Assembly: GCA_041432705.1 (NCBI GenBank) | Contig: JAPWAE010000003.1 | Location: forward strand, 186,001-250,000 | DNA length: 64,000 nt | Reading direction: 5' to 3' | Source of the DNA: Pauljensenia sp018375675 | Lineage (GTDB): Bacteria > Actinomycetota > Actinomycetes > Actinomycetales > Actinomycetaceae | Shown: positions 44,426 to 52,446 of the stretch, one piece after another | Layout of the letters: each line of letters opens with the position of its first letter | How positions within the stretch are numbered: the stretch's first letter is position 1 | The notes under the pieces: model-generated | Told to the model about the DNA's origin: nothing | Seen by the model: the letters and a program-made list of their open reading frames with translations, nothing else | Database searches by the model: none | Translations under genes and position numbers: made by a program

Positions 44426-45448
44426 CTATGCGGTGGTGCCGTGCGCGGGAACAAAGCTCTGTCGCACAACAAGGCGGGTGGACAGTAGAACGTGATGCTT
44501 ATGCATGAAACGGCCCACGATCGCGTCTGAGAGGAGCATGAGTGCGGTCTCGGCCAACTCGGAGCGCTCGATCGCATAGGAGCTGAGCGTGGGAGCCGTG
44601 TACTCGCAGACCTCAAGATTGTCGATGGAGACGACGGCAATCTGATCGGGTACACGGAGCCCACGGGCAGCGAGCACCTGAATGACGCCAACCGCCAGCG
44701 GATCAGCCGCGACAAGGACAGCGTCGGGCAGATCATCCGCGCACGAATCAAGTAGTGCTTCGGCCTGGCTGCGTCCATTCTCCACAGTGAAGGGGCCAGA
44801 GGCGCAGACGTAGCCATCAGTGGGCATGTCGAGGAGGTGCGCCCACTCGTTGAAGGCGACGGTACGCGGGTCTTGCGCGAAAACATGAGAGCCCATCATG
44901 TGCCCGGAGCCGCCGATAAAGGCGATACGCTGACGCCCCTGCTCACGCAGCGTGTAGATCGCGTCGATGACCGTTTGCTGCAGGTCGGGGCGCACAGAGT
45001 GAAAAAGCGCCGGCGCGGGGTTAATGTCGATAAACACGCCGTGCGAGAACGCCTCATACAAACGGTCGAGGTCGTCTTGCGCGATCGGCGCAGGACCGAT
45101 GGACACAAAACCAGAGAACTCGTCCGCAGCATCGATGAGCGCGTCCACGGTCGGGAAGACCGCCAGGCTCATCATGTTCTCCACCGCACGCTCGCGCAGT
45201 GCCTCACGCACGTCGGAAAAATAGGAATCCTGGGGTCCGTTCGTGGGATCGAAGTTCTCAAGCACCGCTATGGTCTGAGGGACGCCGGCGCGCGATGTGC
45301 GCAGTGCGTAGCCGAGCTCGTTGGCTACTTGGATGACACGGTGGCGGGTCGATTCCTTTGCGGTGAAACTGGGGTCTCCCGAGAGGACGCGAGACACCGT
45401 CGCCTTCGAGTAACCCGTCGCCTTGGCAATATCACCGAGATTGACCAT
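44426..45448 (-). CDS. LacI-family transcriptional regulator
   Basis: A 340-residue regulator. The N-terminal HTH is VNLGDIAKATGYSKATVSRV with LSGDPSFTAKESTRHRV and the hinge VANELGYAL. The ligand-binding domain contains IAFIGGSGHMMGSHVFAQDP and VAADPLAVGVIQVLAARGL. The ATG at 45448 follows GGAGGGGGATCG; five residues upstream are not needed. It is convergent with lacZ and probably controls the lactose genes, using allolactose or a similar sugar as inducer, which is inferred from position. Confidence 0.92.
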   Translation of the reverse strand: MVNLGDIAKATGYSKATVSRVLSGDPSFTAKESTRHRVIQVANELGYALRTSRAGVPQTIAVLENFDPTNGPQDSYFSDVREALRERAVENMMSLAVFPTVDALIDAADEFSGFVSIGPAPIAQDDLDRLYEAFSHGVFIDINPAPALFHSVRPDLQQTVIDAIYTLREQGRQRIAFIGGSGHMMGSHVFAQDPRTVAFNEWAHLLDMPTDGYVCASGPFTVENGRSQAEALLDSCADDLPDAVLVAADPLAVGVIQVLAARGLRVPDQIAVVSIDNLEVCEYTAPTLSSYAIERSELAETALMLLSDAIVGRFMHKHHVLLSTRLVVRQSFVPAHGTTA

Positions 45449-45584
45449 CGATCCCCCTCCCAAAACTCCCTGTGTTCAGCTTATACAGTCTAGCTGACTC
45501 ACGGCTCGCTCAGCGGGATCAACGCCGCATCGGTCGGGCGCACAACTGACGAGGCCGGGGCTTGGCACTCCCCCAGCGTGCGTT

Positions 45585-45941
45585 TTAGAGGCACGAACCC
45601 TCGTCGTACTCGGCCTTAATATCCTCGTGGTGGCGAATGACCTCGCGGACCATGAAGCCCAGGAACTTCTCGGCGAAATCGGGGTCGAGGCCGGAGGACG
45701 CCGCCAGGGTACGCAGGCGCTCTACCTGGCGAGCCTCGCGATCCGGGTCGGCGGGAGGGAGGTCCAGGCGCGCCTTGATGTGCCCGACGCGCTGGGTGCA
45801 GCGAAAGCGTTCGGCGAGGATGTGCACGAGGGCAGCGTCGATGTTGTCGATCGTTGCGCGAGCCTCTGCCAGCTCGGAGGGAATGCCGCTCACGCCCGCA
45901 TCCGCCGAAGCGGCCACCGAGGCCTCGTCACGCTGTGCCAT
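45585..45941 (-). CDS. Chorismate mutase (AroQ type)
   Basis: A 118-residue all-helical protein that should convert chorismate to prephenate for Phe/Tyr synthesis. AroQ marks are ARATIDNIDAALVHILAERF (helix 1 with active-site Arg region), RVGHIKARLDLPPADPDREA and FLGFMVREVIRHHEDIKAEY. The first 25 residues are a low-complexity leader. It follows clpX in the same direction but with a 46-base gap. Actinobacterial homologues at this position are often annotated the same way. Confidence 0.85.
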   Translation of the reverse strand: MAQRDEASVAASADAGVSGIPSELAEARATIDNIDAALVHILAERFRCTQRVGHIKARLDLPPADPDREARQVERLRTLAASSGLDPDFAEKFLGFMVREVIRHHEDIKAEYDEGSCL

Positions 45942-45987
45942 TGTTCCTCCCCTAAGGTCTCAACTGACCTCAGTGTAGCGAGCGGAC

Positions 45988-47247
45988 TCAGGCGCTGCGC
46001 TTGCCTTCCGAGGAGCGTTCCGGGTAGAGCTCAGCGGGGCCAACGCCCTCGACGAGGTCGCGGGTGATGACCACGCGGGCGACATCGTCGCGGCTGGGCA
46101 GGTCGAACATGAGGTCCGACAGGGTCTGTTCCATGATCGAGGACAGGCCGCGGGCACCCGTCTTGCGCTCGTTGGCACGCGCCGCGATGGCCAGGAGCGC
46201 CTCGTGCGTGAACTCCAGGTCCATGCCGTCCAGCTCGAAGAGGTGCTGGTACTGGCGCACGAGCGAGTTCGACGGCTCGGTGAGGACGCGCACGAGGTCC
46301 TCCTCCGTGAGCTCCTTCGTGGAGGTCAGGATGGGCAGGCGGCCGATGAACTCGGGGATCATGCCGAACTTGTGCAGGTCCTCGGCGGACACGGCCTCGT
46401 AGAGGTCTCCCATCTCGGAGGTGCTCTTCAGCTCGGAGCCGAAGCCCGTCGAGCGGCGGCCCAGGCGGCCCTTCACGATGTCCTCGATGCCTGCGAAGGC
46501 GCCGGCAGCGATGAAGAGGATGCCGGAGGTGTCGATCTCCAGGAACTGCTGGTGGGGGTGCTTACGTCCGCCCGTGGGAGGCACGGAGGCGACCGTGCCC
46601 TCGATGATCTTCAGGAGGGCCTGCTGCACGCCCTCGCCCGACACGTCGCGGGTAATGGAAGCGTTCTCCGCCTTGCGGCCGATCTTGTCGATCTCGTCGA
46701 CGTAGATAATGCCCTTCTCGGCCTTCTTGATATCGCCGTCGGCCTCCTGGATGAGGCGCAGGAGAATGTTCTCCACGTCCTCACCCACGTAACCAGCCTC
46801 GGTCAGGGCGGTCGCGTCCACGATCGCGAAGGGCACGTCGAGGAGGCGGGCGAGGCAGCGCGCCAGGTGCGTCTTACCCGTGCCCGTGGGGCCCAGCAGG
46901 AGGATGTTGGACTTCGTGCCCAGCATGTCCTCGGCATTGCCGGCCTCGCGCGAGCGCACGCGCTTGTAGTGGTTGTACACGGCCACCGACAGGGCGCGCT
47001 TGGCGCGGTCCTGGCCGATCACCCACGTGTTCAAGAATTCGTTGATTTCGCGCGGCTTCGGCAGCGGTGTCGCAGACGAGGAGGACTGCTGTGAACCGAG
47101 TTCCTCTTCGATGATCTCGTTGCACAGCTCAATGCACTCGTCGCAGATATATGCGCCGGAGCCACCGATGAGCTTACGCACCTGCTTCTGGCTCTTCCCA
47201 CAGAAAGAGCACTTGAGCAGTTCCGCGCCATCAGTCAGACGAGCCAC
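45988..47247 (-). CDS. clpX: ATP-dependent Clp protease ATP-binding subunit ClpX
   Basis: A 419-residue AAA+ unfoldase. The N-terminal zinc domain has CSFCGKSQ and CDECIELC (about residues 11-38). Walker A is LLGPTGTGKTHLA (about 119), Walker B is IIYVDEIDKIGRK, and the pore loop follows in TALTEAGYVGEDVENIL. The sensor region and LMFDLPSRDDV end the protein. The GTG at 47247 is preceded by GGAGG at 5 bases and gives the normal N-terminus. It unfolds proteins for the ClpP1P2 peptidase encoded just upstream. Confidence 0.96.
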   Translation of the reverse strand: MARLTDGAELLKCSFCGKSQKQVRKLIGGSGAYICDECIELCNEIIEEELGSQQSSSSATPLPKPREINEFLNTWVIGQDRAKRALSVAVYNHYKRVRSREAGNAEDMLGTKSNILLLGPTGTGKTHLARCLARLLDVPFAIVDATALTEAGYVGEDVENILLRLIQEADGDIKKAEKGIIYVDEIDKIGRKAENASITRDVSGEGVQQALLKIIEGTVASVPPTGGRKHPHQQFLEIDTSGILFIAAGAFAGIEDIVKGRLGRRSTGFGSELKSTSEMGDLYEAVSAEDLHKFGMIPEFIGRLPILTSTKELTEEDLVRVLTEPSNSLVRQYQHLFELDGMDLEFTHEALLAIAARANERKTGARGLSSIMEQTLSDLMFDLPSRDDVARVVITRDLVEGVGPAELYPERSSEGKRSA

Positions 47248-47424
47248 GAGACCTCCAAGGTGTTGAACGTTTTGCCGTTCGGTCGGATGTGCTTTCGCAC
47301 TTACTAGCAAATAACGTAGTGCACGCGAGGTATATTCCCGCGAAGCCACGCCTATTGTTATGAAAAGTTCACCCGTAGCCGACAATTGTCAGCGCGACAA
47401 CCATCTGACCAGGCAAATAGCAAC

Positions 47425-47471
47425 GAGGCCGTGGCACCCCACACACATCAGCGCGGGAAGGCCACGGCCTC
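47425..47471 (-). terminator. Hairpin downstream of clpP2
   Basis: GAGGCCGTGGC and GCCACGGCCTC form a perfect 11-bp stem separated by 25 bases, ending 19 bases past the clpP2 stop. It is the second ACGAGGCCGTGGC variant in the window. Confidence 0.65.
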
Positions 47472-47489
47472 ATCAGTGACGAAAAGGCG

Positions 47490-48134
47490 TCACAGAGCCT
47501 TACGAGACTCCAGCACCTGGTCGATCAGGCCGTACTCGGCGGCCTGCGGGGCGGTGAGGATCTTGTCGCGCTCGATGTCGCGGCGCACCTGCTCCACCGG
47601 CTTGCCCGAGTGCTTCGAGATGGTGTCCTCGAGCCACACGCGCATGCGGTCGATCTCGTCGGCGACGATCTGGATGTCCGAGGCCTGCCCCTGCATGCCT
47701 TCCATCGCCGGCTGGTGGATGAGGACGCGGGCGTTGGGCAGCGCCAGGCGCTTGCCAGGCGAGCCTGCGGCCAGCAGCACGGCGGCAGCCGAGGCGGCCT
47801 GGCCCAGGCACACCGTCTGGATCTGCGGCTTGATGTACTGCATCGTGTCGTAGATGGCGGTCAGCGCTGTGAAGGAGCCACCGGGCGAGTTGATGTACAT
47901 GGTGATCAGCGAATCAGGATCCTGGGACTCCAGGACCAGCAGCTGCGCCATGACGTCGTCCGCGCTGGCGTCGTCCACCTGCACGCCCAGGAACACGATG
48001 CGATCTTCGAACAGCTTCGTGTAGGGGTTCTGGCGGCGGAAACCGTAGGCCGTGCGCTCCTCGAAGTCGGGCAGCACGTAGCGGGCCTGCGGCATCTGGC
48101 GGGCGACCGCCTCAAAGTAGGGCTGGGTGCTCAT
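47490..48134 (-). CDS. clpP2: ATP-dependent Clp protease proteolytic subunit (second copy)
   Basis: A 214-residue serine protease subunit. Catalytic Ser lies in GQAASAAAVLLAAGSPGKR (about residue 113), His in ARVLIHQPAMEGMQGQ (about 138) and Asp later in the DIERDKILT region. Its ATG overlaps the upstream clpP1 stop by one base. In actinobacteria ClpP1 and ClpP2 form mixed tetradecamers activated by ClpX or ClpC; this tandem is the standard arrangement. Numbering as P2 follows gene order. Confidence 0.94.
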   Translation of the reverse strand: MSTQPYFEAVARQMPQARYVLPDFEERTAYGFRRQNPYTKLFEDRIVFLGVQVDDASADDVMAQLLVLESQDPDSLITMYINSPGGSFTALTAIYDTMQYIKPQIQTVCLGQAASAAAVLLAAGSPGKRLALPNARVLIHQPAMEGMQGQASDIQIVADEIDRMRVWLEDTISKHSGKPVEQVRRDIERDKILTAPQAAEYGLIDQVLESRKAL

Positions 48135-48745
48135 CAGTTCTCTCCTCGCGTTCCGATCTCCTGCGGGGTGTCGATCACGCGGTCGACGAAGCCGTACTCG
48201 AGGGCTTCCTGCGCCGTGAACCAGTGGTCGCGATCGCCGTCCGCCTCCACCTGCTCGACGGTCTTACCCGTGCGAGACGCGGTGATGGCAGCGAGTTCCT
48301 TCTTCATGCCCAGGATCAGGTCCGCGTTAATGCGAATCTCCGTCGCGGAGCCGCCCGCGCCACCGAGGGGCTGGTGCAGCAGAACGCGGGTGTGGGGCGT
48401 GATGTAACGCTTACCGGGGGCACCCGCGGTGAGCAGGAACTGGCCCATCGACGCGGCCAGGCCCATGCCGACAGTCACGACGTCCGGCTTGATGTACTGC
48501 ATCGTGTCGTAGATGGCCATGCCGGCCGTCACCGAGCCGCCAGGCGAGTTGATGTACAGGTAGATGTCGCGGTCCGGATCCTCGGCCGCGAGCAGCAGCA
48601 GCTGCGCGCAGATCGCGTTCGCATTCTCATCGCGAACCTCGCCACCCAGCCAAATGATGCGCTCCTTGAGCAGGCGCTGGTAGACCGAGTCGCCCAGTCC
48701 CAGCTGCGAGCCTTCGCCGGCAGCCCCGGTATTGTGCACGCTCAC
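48134..48745 (-). CDS. clpP1: ATP-dependent Clp protease proteolytic subunit (first copy)
   Basis: A 203-residue ClpP. YINSPGGSVTAGMAIYDTMQ is followed by catalytic Ser in GLAASMGQFLLTAGAPGKR (about residue 103) and His in RVLLHQPLGGAGGSATEI (about 128). The start is GTG with GGAGG five bases upstream. It is the first gene of clpP1-clpP2, followed by clpX about 240 bases on, and downstream of trigger factor. Confidence 0.95.
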   Translation of the reverse strand: MSVHNTGAAGEGSQLGLGDSVYQRLLKERIIWLGGEVRDENANAICAQLLLLAAEDPDRDIYLYINSPGGSVTAGMAIYDTMQYIKPDVVTVGMGLAASMGQFLLTAGAPGKRYITPHTRVLLHQPLGGAGGSATEIRINADLILGMKKELAAITASRTGKTVEQVEADGDRDHWFTAQEALEYGFVDRVIDTPQEIGTRGEN

Positions 48746-48857
48746 GCGTACCTCCTCGTCTGTTCGCGGGCCCAGTCGGCCCCATTGATGTCAACCGTAC
48801 CCGCTGCGCACCCGCTCGTGCGCGCGCCGGGCCGTCGTTTCGCTGTCGGCACATGCA

Positions 48858-48891
48858 CTGAGGGGGCGAGGCTCGCGCCCCACCCCCTCAG
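48858..48891 (-). terminator. Probable terminator of tig
   Basis: CTGAGGGGG and CCCCCTCAG pair perfectly over 9 bp, enclosing a second GC-rich dyad, about 40 bases beyond the tig stop. There is no T-run, so function is inferred from position. Confidence 0.5.
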
Positions 48892-48932
48892 CTAAGAGTT
48901 AGTCACTCGTCAGCGGGTAAACCCGCCGCGGT

Positions 48933-50252
48933 TCACTCCTGCTCGTCGGCAACCTCGGTGATGATCTCCGCGCCCTCTTCGGTGGCGGGATCGGTGCCGA
49001 AGAACTTGCTCAGGTCGACGTCGGCGCCGTTGGTGTCCTTGACGGTGACGACCTTGAGGGCCTCGATGAGAGCCTTGGAGCGACCCAGGTCGGCCACGAC
49101 ATTGGCCATCTGCTGGGAGGAGGAGAACAGCTGGTTGATGTCGATGCCGAAGTTCTGCGACATCTGGATCGCGTAGTCGATCAGCTCCTGCTGGGAGACC
49201 TGCACGTCGAACTTCTTGGCCAGTGCCTCGGAGAGCAGCTCGGTGCGGATTTCCTTCTCGACGGCCTCGCGGGCTTCCTTCTTGGCCTTGGGCTTGGCGT
49301 CCTCGCCGACGCGGTGCTCGACCTGGTGGTCGACCGCGGACTCGGGCAGGACGATCTCGACCTTGTCGAGGAGGATGTCGATGAGGGCGTCGCGCGCGGC
49401 GAGGGCCTGCTGGGACTCCTTGGACTGGGCGGCCTGCTTCTTCAGGTCTTCCTTGAGCTCGTCGATGGTGTCGAACTCGGAGACCATCTGAGCGAAGTCG
49501 TCGTCAGCCTTGGGCAGCTCGCGGGTCTTCATGGCCTTGATGGTGATGGTCACCTCGGCCTCTTCGCCCTCGTGCTCGCCACCCTTCAGCTTGGAGGTGA
49601 AGGTGACCTCTTCGCCGGCCTTGGTGCCGCGCAGGGCGGTGTCCTGGCCGTCGAGCATGGAGCCGGAGCCGATCTCGTAGGAGACGTCGGAGGCGGAGTC
49701 AACCTGCTTGCCGTCGATGGTGGCGACCAGGTCGATGGTCGCGAAGTCGCCGGTCTTGGCCTTGCGGTTGATGGTCTTGAGGGTGGCGAAGCGGCCGCGC
49801 AGGTCCTCGAGTTCCTTCTCGACGTCCTCTTCGGTGACCTCGGTGGGCTCGACCTCGACGACGAGCTTCTCGTCGATCTCGGGCAGCTCGAAGGCGGGGA
49901 CGACGTCAACCTCGGCGGTGAAGACGAGCTGGCCACCCTGGGCGCCGGTCACATTGGGGATCTCGGTGACATCAACGGTGGGCTGAGCCATGGGGCGCAG
50001 GTCGTTCTCGTTGACAGCGTCGGAGTAGTGGCCGGGCAGGACCTGGTTGACGACCTGCTCGATGACGGCGGCGCGGCCGAAGCGCTGGTCGATGATGCGC
50101 GGAGGCACGTGGCCCTTACGGAAGCCGGGGATGTTGACCTGTCCGGCGATCTCCTTGTACGCCTTGTCCATTTCGGACTTCAGTTCCTCGAAGGGAACCT
50201 CAACGGTCAGACGAACCTTGGTGGGCTCGAGGGTTTCAACGGTGCTCTTCAC
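48933..50252 (-). CDS. tig: Trigger factor
   Basis: A 439-residue ribosome-associated chaperone and peptidyl-prolyl isomerase. The ribosome-binding signature appears as PGFRKGHVPPRIID (about residue 43), the FKBP-like PPIase domain starts near 155 (TGDFATIDLVATIDG), and the C-terminal substrate domain runs from about 255. The C-terminus is acidic. The order tig-clpP-clpX is a classic arrangement. The start is ATG at 50252. Confidence 0.96.
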   Translation of the reverse strand: MKSTVETLEPTKVRLTVEVPFEELKSEMDKAYKEIAGQVNIPGFRKGHVPPRIIDQRFGRAAVIEQVVNQVLPGHYSDAVNENDLRPMAQPTVDVTEIPNVTGAQGGQLVFTAEVDVVPAFELPEIDEKLVVEVEPTEVTEEDVEKELEDLRGRFATLKTINRKAKTGDFATIDLVATIDGKQVDSASDVSYEIGSGSMLDGQDTALRGTKAGEEVTFTSKLKGGEHEGEEAEVTITIKAMKTRELPKADDDFAQMVSEFDTIDELKEDLKKQAAQSKESQQALAARDALIDILLDKVEIVLPESAVDHQVEHRVGEDAKPKAKKEAREAVEKEIRTELLSEALAKKFDVQVSQQELIDYAIQMSQNFGIDINQLFSSSQQMANVVADLGRSKALIEALKVVTVKDTNGADVDLSKFFGTDPATEEGAEIITEVADEQE

Positions 50253-50469
50253 GTGCGTACGCTCCGTAGTCTACAAATCGGGGGAACGCCCATTTCGGGC
50301 GCATAACAACTCGCTTAGTGTACGCCACGACCCCGCTGATGTCCTCATTCGCGGGCCGCAAGTGGGCATATCCACCCCTCTACGGGCACTTCAAGTGCGC
50401 AACGCCACACGGGCACGTGCCACTCTCCCCCATTCACGAGGCGGGGGCCGCCCACGCTTCCGGGTGCAC

Positions 50470-50751
50470 TCAGGGGGCGAGGTAGTGGGAACGCCCTCGC
50501 ACGACGGCTGCCAAGCGGGCGCGGGGCACATCGGCGACGAGGCGCACGGCTGCGGTGATCTCGCGGTGGATGGCTCGGGCTTCGGCGTCGTCCGTCGCGG
50601 TAAAGCGCGCGGTGACGCGAGGCTGGCCGGAGGCGATGGCGATGTCCCAGGATTCGAGCCGGGTGGCGGACCGCGCGGCGGCCTCGACTTCTTCGGGGGC
50701 CCGTCCGGGTGCCAGCGTCGTGACCGTCATGATGGTGCGATAGGACGGCAT
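50470..50751 (-). CDS. Small conserved hypothetical protein
   Basis: 93 residues starting MPSYRTIMTVTTLAPGRAPE. It has an alternating beta/alpha pattern (ferredoxin-like) with RVTARFTATDDAEARAIHRE. No catalytic or metal motif is evident. The ATG at 50751 has GGGGGAG a few bases upstream. An extended frame upstream would run through the tRNA-Pro gene and is rejected. Its function is unknown; similar small proteins occur in related actinomycetes by recollection. Confidence 0.65.
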   Translation of the reverse strand: MPSYRTIMTVTTLAPGRAPEEVEAAARSATRLESWDIAIASGQPRVTARFTATDDAEARAIHREITAAVRLVADVPRARLAAVVRGRSHYLAP

Positions 50752-50771
50752 GGACTCCCCCGGTTCGTATG

Positions 50772-50875
<104 letters not shown>

Positions 50876-50974
50876 TTGGACTGATGTCCGGTGCCCCATC
50901 ATACGGGAGGGGCGTGTAAATGTCGCGCACGTGGACAATACCCGCTACGATCTTCGTGTCCCCTTCGGGGGTAC

Positions 50975-51048
50975 GCGGATGTAGCTCAATGGTAGAGCCT
51001 CTGCCTTCCAAGCAGATCACGCGGGTTCGATTCCCGTCATCCGCTCCA
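50975..51048 (+). tRNA. tRNA-Gly (anticodon TCC)
   Basis: Acceptor GCGGATG pairs with CATCCGC; the anticodon stem-loop is CTGCCTTCCAAGCAG with TCC; the T-arm is CGGGTTCGATTCCCG. CCA is encoded. Its last 13 bases are the start of a ~110-bp direct repeat that recurs at 52338, making it the apparent integration site of the element at 51147-52337. Confidence 0.97.
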
Positions 51049-51056
51049 GCACTGGG

Positions 51057-51087
51057 AAAGCCCCGGGCCACTCGGCCCGGGGCTTTC
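51057..51087 (+). terminator. Terminator of tRNA-Gly
   Basis: AAAGCCCCGGGCC pairs perfectly with GGCCCGGGGCTTT around ACTC, 9 bases after the tRNA. The same hairpin is present in the right repeat at 52359-52388, where it follows the dehydrogenase gene in the other direction. Confidence 0.9.
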
Positions 51088-51104
51088 TTGTCACGTTCTC
51101 ACGC

Positions 51105-51146
51105 TCACGCGCTCTCGGGGAACGTTGAGGTGTCGATGACGTAGCG
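51105..51146 (-). pseudogene. 3' fragment of the alcohol dehydrogenase gene in the left repeat
   Basis: The minus strand encodes RYVIDTSTFPESA and a stop, identical in protein sequence to the last 13 residues of the dehydrogenase at 52405-53463. The intact gene is 1.2 kb away, on the other side of the inserted element. Confidence 0.85.
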
Positions 51147-52337
51147 ATACAGCAGACACTCACCGTGAAGACTGCCAATGCGCATCGATCAGAACCTCGC
51201 GCGGCATTTCCCCATATTTCTTTGGCGTCGCAATGCCGTACGCAAGCAACGGGTTTGCCTGCAACAAGGGCTCGATTCTCGTCCCCAACCAGTTTTCACA
51301 AATGCCTGCATTCTGCACAAAATGATGCATCACTGCCAGGATCTTATAAATCGAACGCTCATCAAATGTTCGATAGTTTCGCTTAATCCTATTTGCAATA
51401 TTTCGATTAAGCGCAGGCGCATCCGACACAGTAATATTCCAAAGCCTATTGAAGTGCGAACAGCGATTTCGCAAATAGACGAACGATCGAACTTGGGAGG
51501 GAAAATGACTTCGCGACATACTAAGCGGGGCTGCGACAATCGAATCTAAAACGTGAGATTCCCCTGACGCCTGAATCATACGCGACAGTGTTCCAAAGCT
51601 AAGGACCTCAACAGCAACCCATATAGGCATCCTGTCGTAGGCTTGAGGAAGATACGCTGTTCCAGACTTAATCTCATCACGATAGTGCACAACGAACTGA
51701 TCGTTACTTCGATCCAGGTCGGACAGTATGCGCTCCTGCACTGGCTCTTCTTTAGAGCACGACGGGGGTTGACTAAAACCTTTACCATGAGCATAAGAGG
51801 CAACGGGAGCAAAGTGCTCCGCGTAATGGTACGCAAATCGATTTCGCAGGAAGATTTCACATGAGGCTAGCAACATAGAGCACTCATGACTGAGTAGACG
51901 CTCCATCTCATACAGCCGATAGACAGCACCAAAGCTCGTGCCGTCAATGAAGGAATCGTCTTGATGCTCCGGATCGAGCTGCCAATAACGAAAATAGCCG
52001 GATAGGCGATAGTAGTTGACACGCGACAAGATCGCTATAGCTTCTACCTCATCCTCAATGAGCATGCCACGACGCTTTAGTAGATCAAGCTGCTCGGGGT
52101 ATGTCAGCCGAACTTTACCGACTTCTAGACTCACTTCAGGCTTCCTTGCATAAAATGGCCCCGGCCATTTGTGCATGTGCGCAGTGAAACTATCACAACG
52201 CCAGAGGCCTGGCCGGGGGTCTGTCAAGATGACAGAGTACACGACGTAACGAGGTGACACAACCAGCATCCAGAAAATCTCAAGTGATCTCAACCACTAG
52301 ACATCCATCTTAGCGACCGACGCAAATCACAAGCACA
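51147..52337. mobile_element. Miniature genomic island with a single Abi gene, at tRNA-Gly
   Basis: About 1.19 kb of AT-richer DNA bounded by near-identical direct repeats. It holds one abortive-infection gene and no integrase, excisionase or transposase. The position at a tRNA 3' end fits tyrosine-recombinase integration; mobilisation would need an integrase supplied from elsewhere. It may also be the remnant of a larger island. Confidence 0.75.
51160..52134 (-). CDS. Abi family protein (Abi_2; AbiD/AbiF-like, HEPN-type)
   Basis: About 324 residues. The N-terminus LTYPEQLDLLKRRGMLIEDE with VNYYRLSGYFRYWQ is the Abi_2 hallmark. EIFLRNRFAYHYAEHF follows, and later YLRNRCSHFNRLWN contains an R-x4-H motif as in HEPN ribonucleases. 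Members of the family cause abortive infection against phages, probably by RNA cleavage. The GTG at 52134 is preferred because AAGGA lies 8 bases upstream and the protein then starts like its relatives; an ATG at 52176 has no ribosome binding site. Codon use is visibly less GC-rich than that of the neighbours. It is the only gene in the island. Confidence 0.88.
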   Translation of the reverse strand: MSLEVGKVRLTYPEQLDLLKRRGMLIEDEVEAIAILSRVNYYRLSGYFRYWQLDPEHQDDSFIDGTSFGAVYRLYEMERLLSHECSMLLASCEIFLRNRFAYHYAEHFAPVASYAHGKGFSQPPSCSKEEPVQERILSDLDRSNDQFVVHYRDEIKSGTAYLPQAYDRMPIWVAVEVLSFGTLSRMIQASGESHVLDSIVAAPLSMSRSHFPSQVRSFVYLRNRCSHFNRLWNITVSDAPALNRNIANRIKRNYRTFDERSIYKILAVMHHFVQNAGICENWLGTRIEPLLQANPLLAYGIATPKKYGEMPREVLIDAHWQSSR

Positions 52338-52446
52338 GTCATCCGCTCCAGAACTGGGAAAGCCCCGGGCCACTCGGCCCGGGGCTTTCGCGTTACCCGA
52401 TCGCTCACGCGCTCTCGGGGAACGTCGAGGTGTCGATGACGTAGCG
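52338..52446. repeat. Right direct repeat (attR-like) of the abi mini-island
   Basis: 109 bases matching 51036-51146. It starts with the 13-base tRNA-Gly 3' end, continues through the GC-rich hairpin and runs into the last 14 codons of the intact dehydrogenase gene. Therefore this copy is contiguous with the native dehydrogenase side of the locus. Confidence 0.9.

Larger units (their letters stand above)
51036..51146. repeat. Left direct repeat (attL-like) of the abi mini-island
   Basis: 111 bases starting GTCATCCGCTCCA in the tRNA-Gly acceptor/T-arm. It repeats at 52338-52446 with only two isolated base differences plus a divergent ~13-base patch just after the terminator hairpin. It contains the tRNA 3' end, the terminator and a 42-base copy of the dehydrogenase gene's 3' end. 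Confidence 0.9.

Noticed and set aside
51160..52293. Longest start for the Abi gene (52293)
   Set aside because: The first ~50 residues lack Abi_2 similarity and a ribosome binding site; AAGGA lies before the GTG at 52134.
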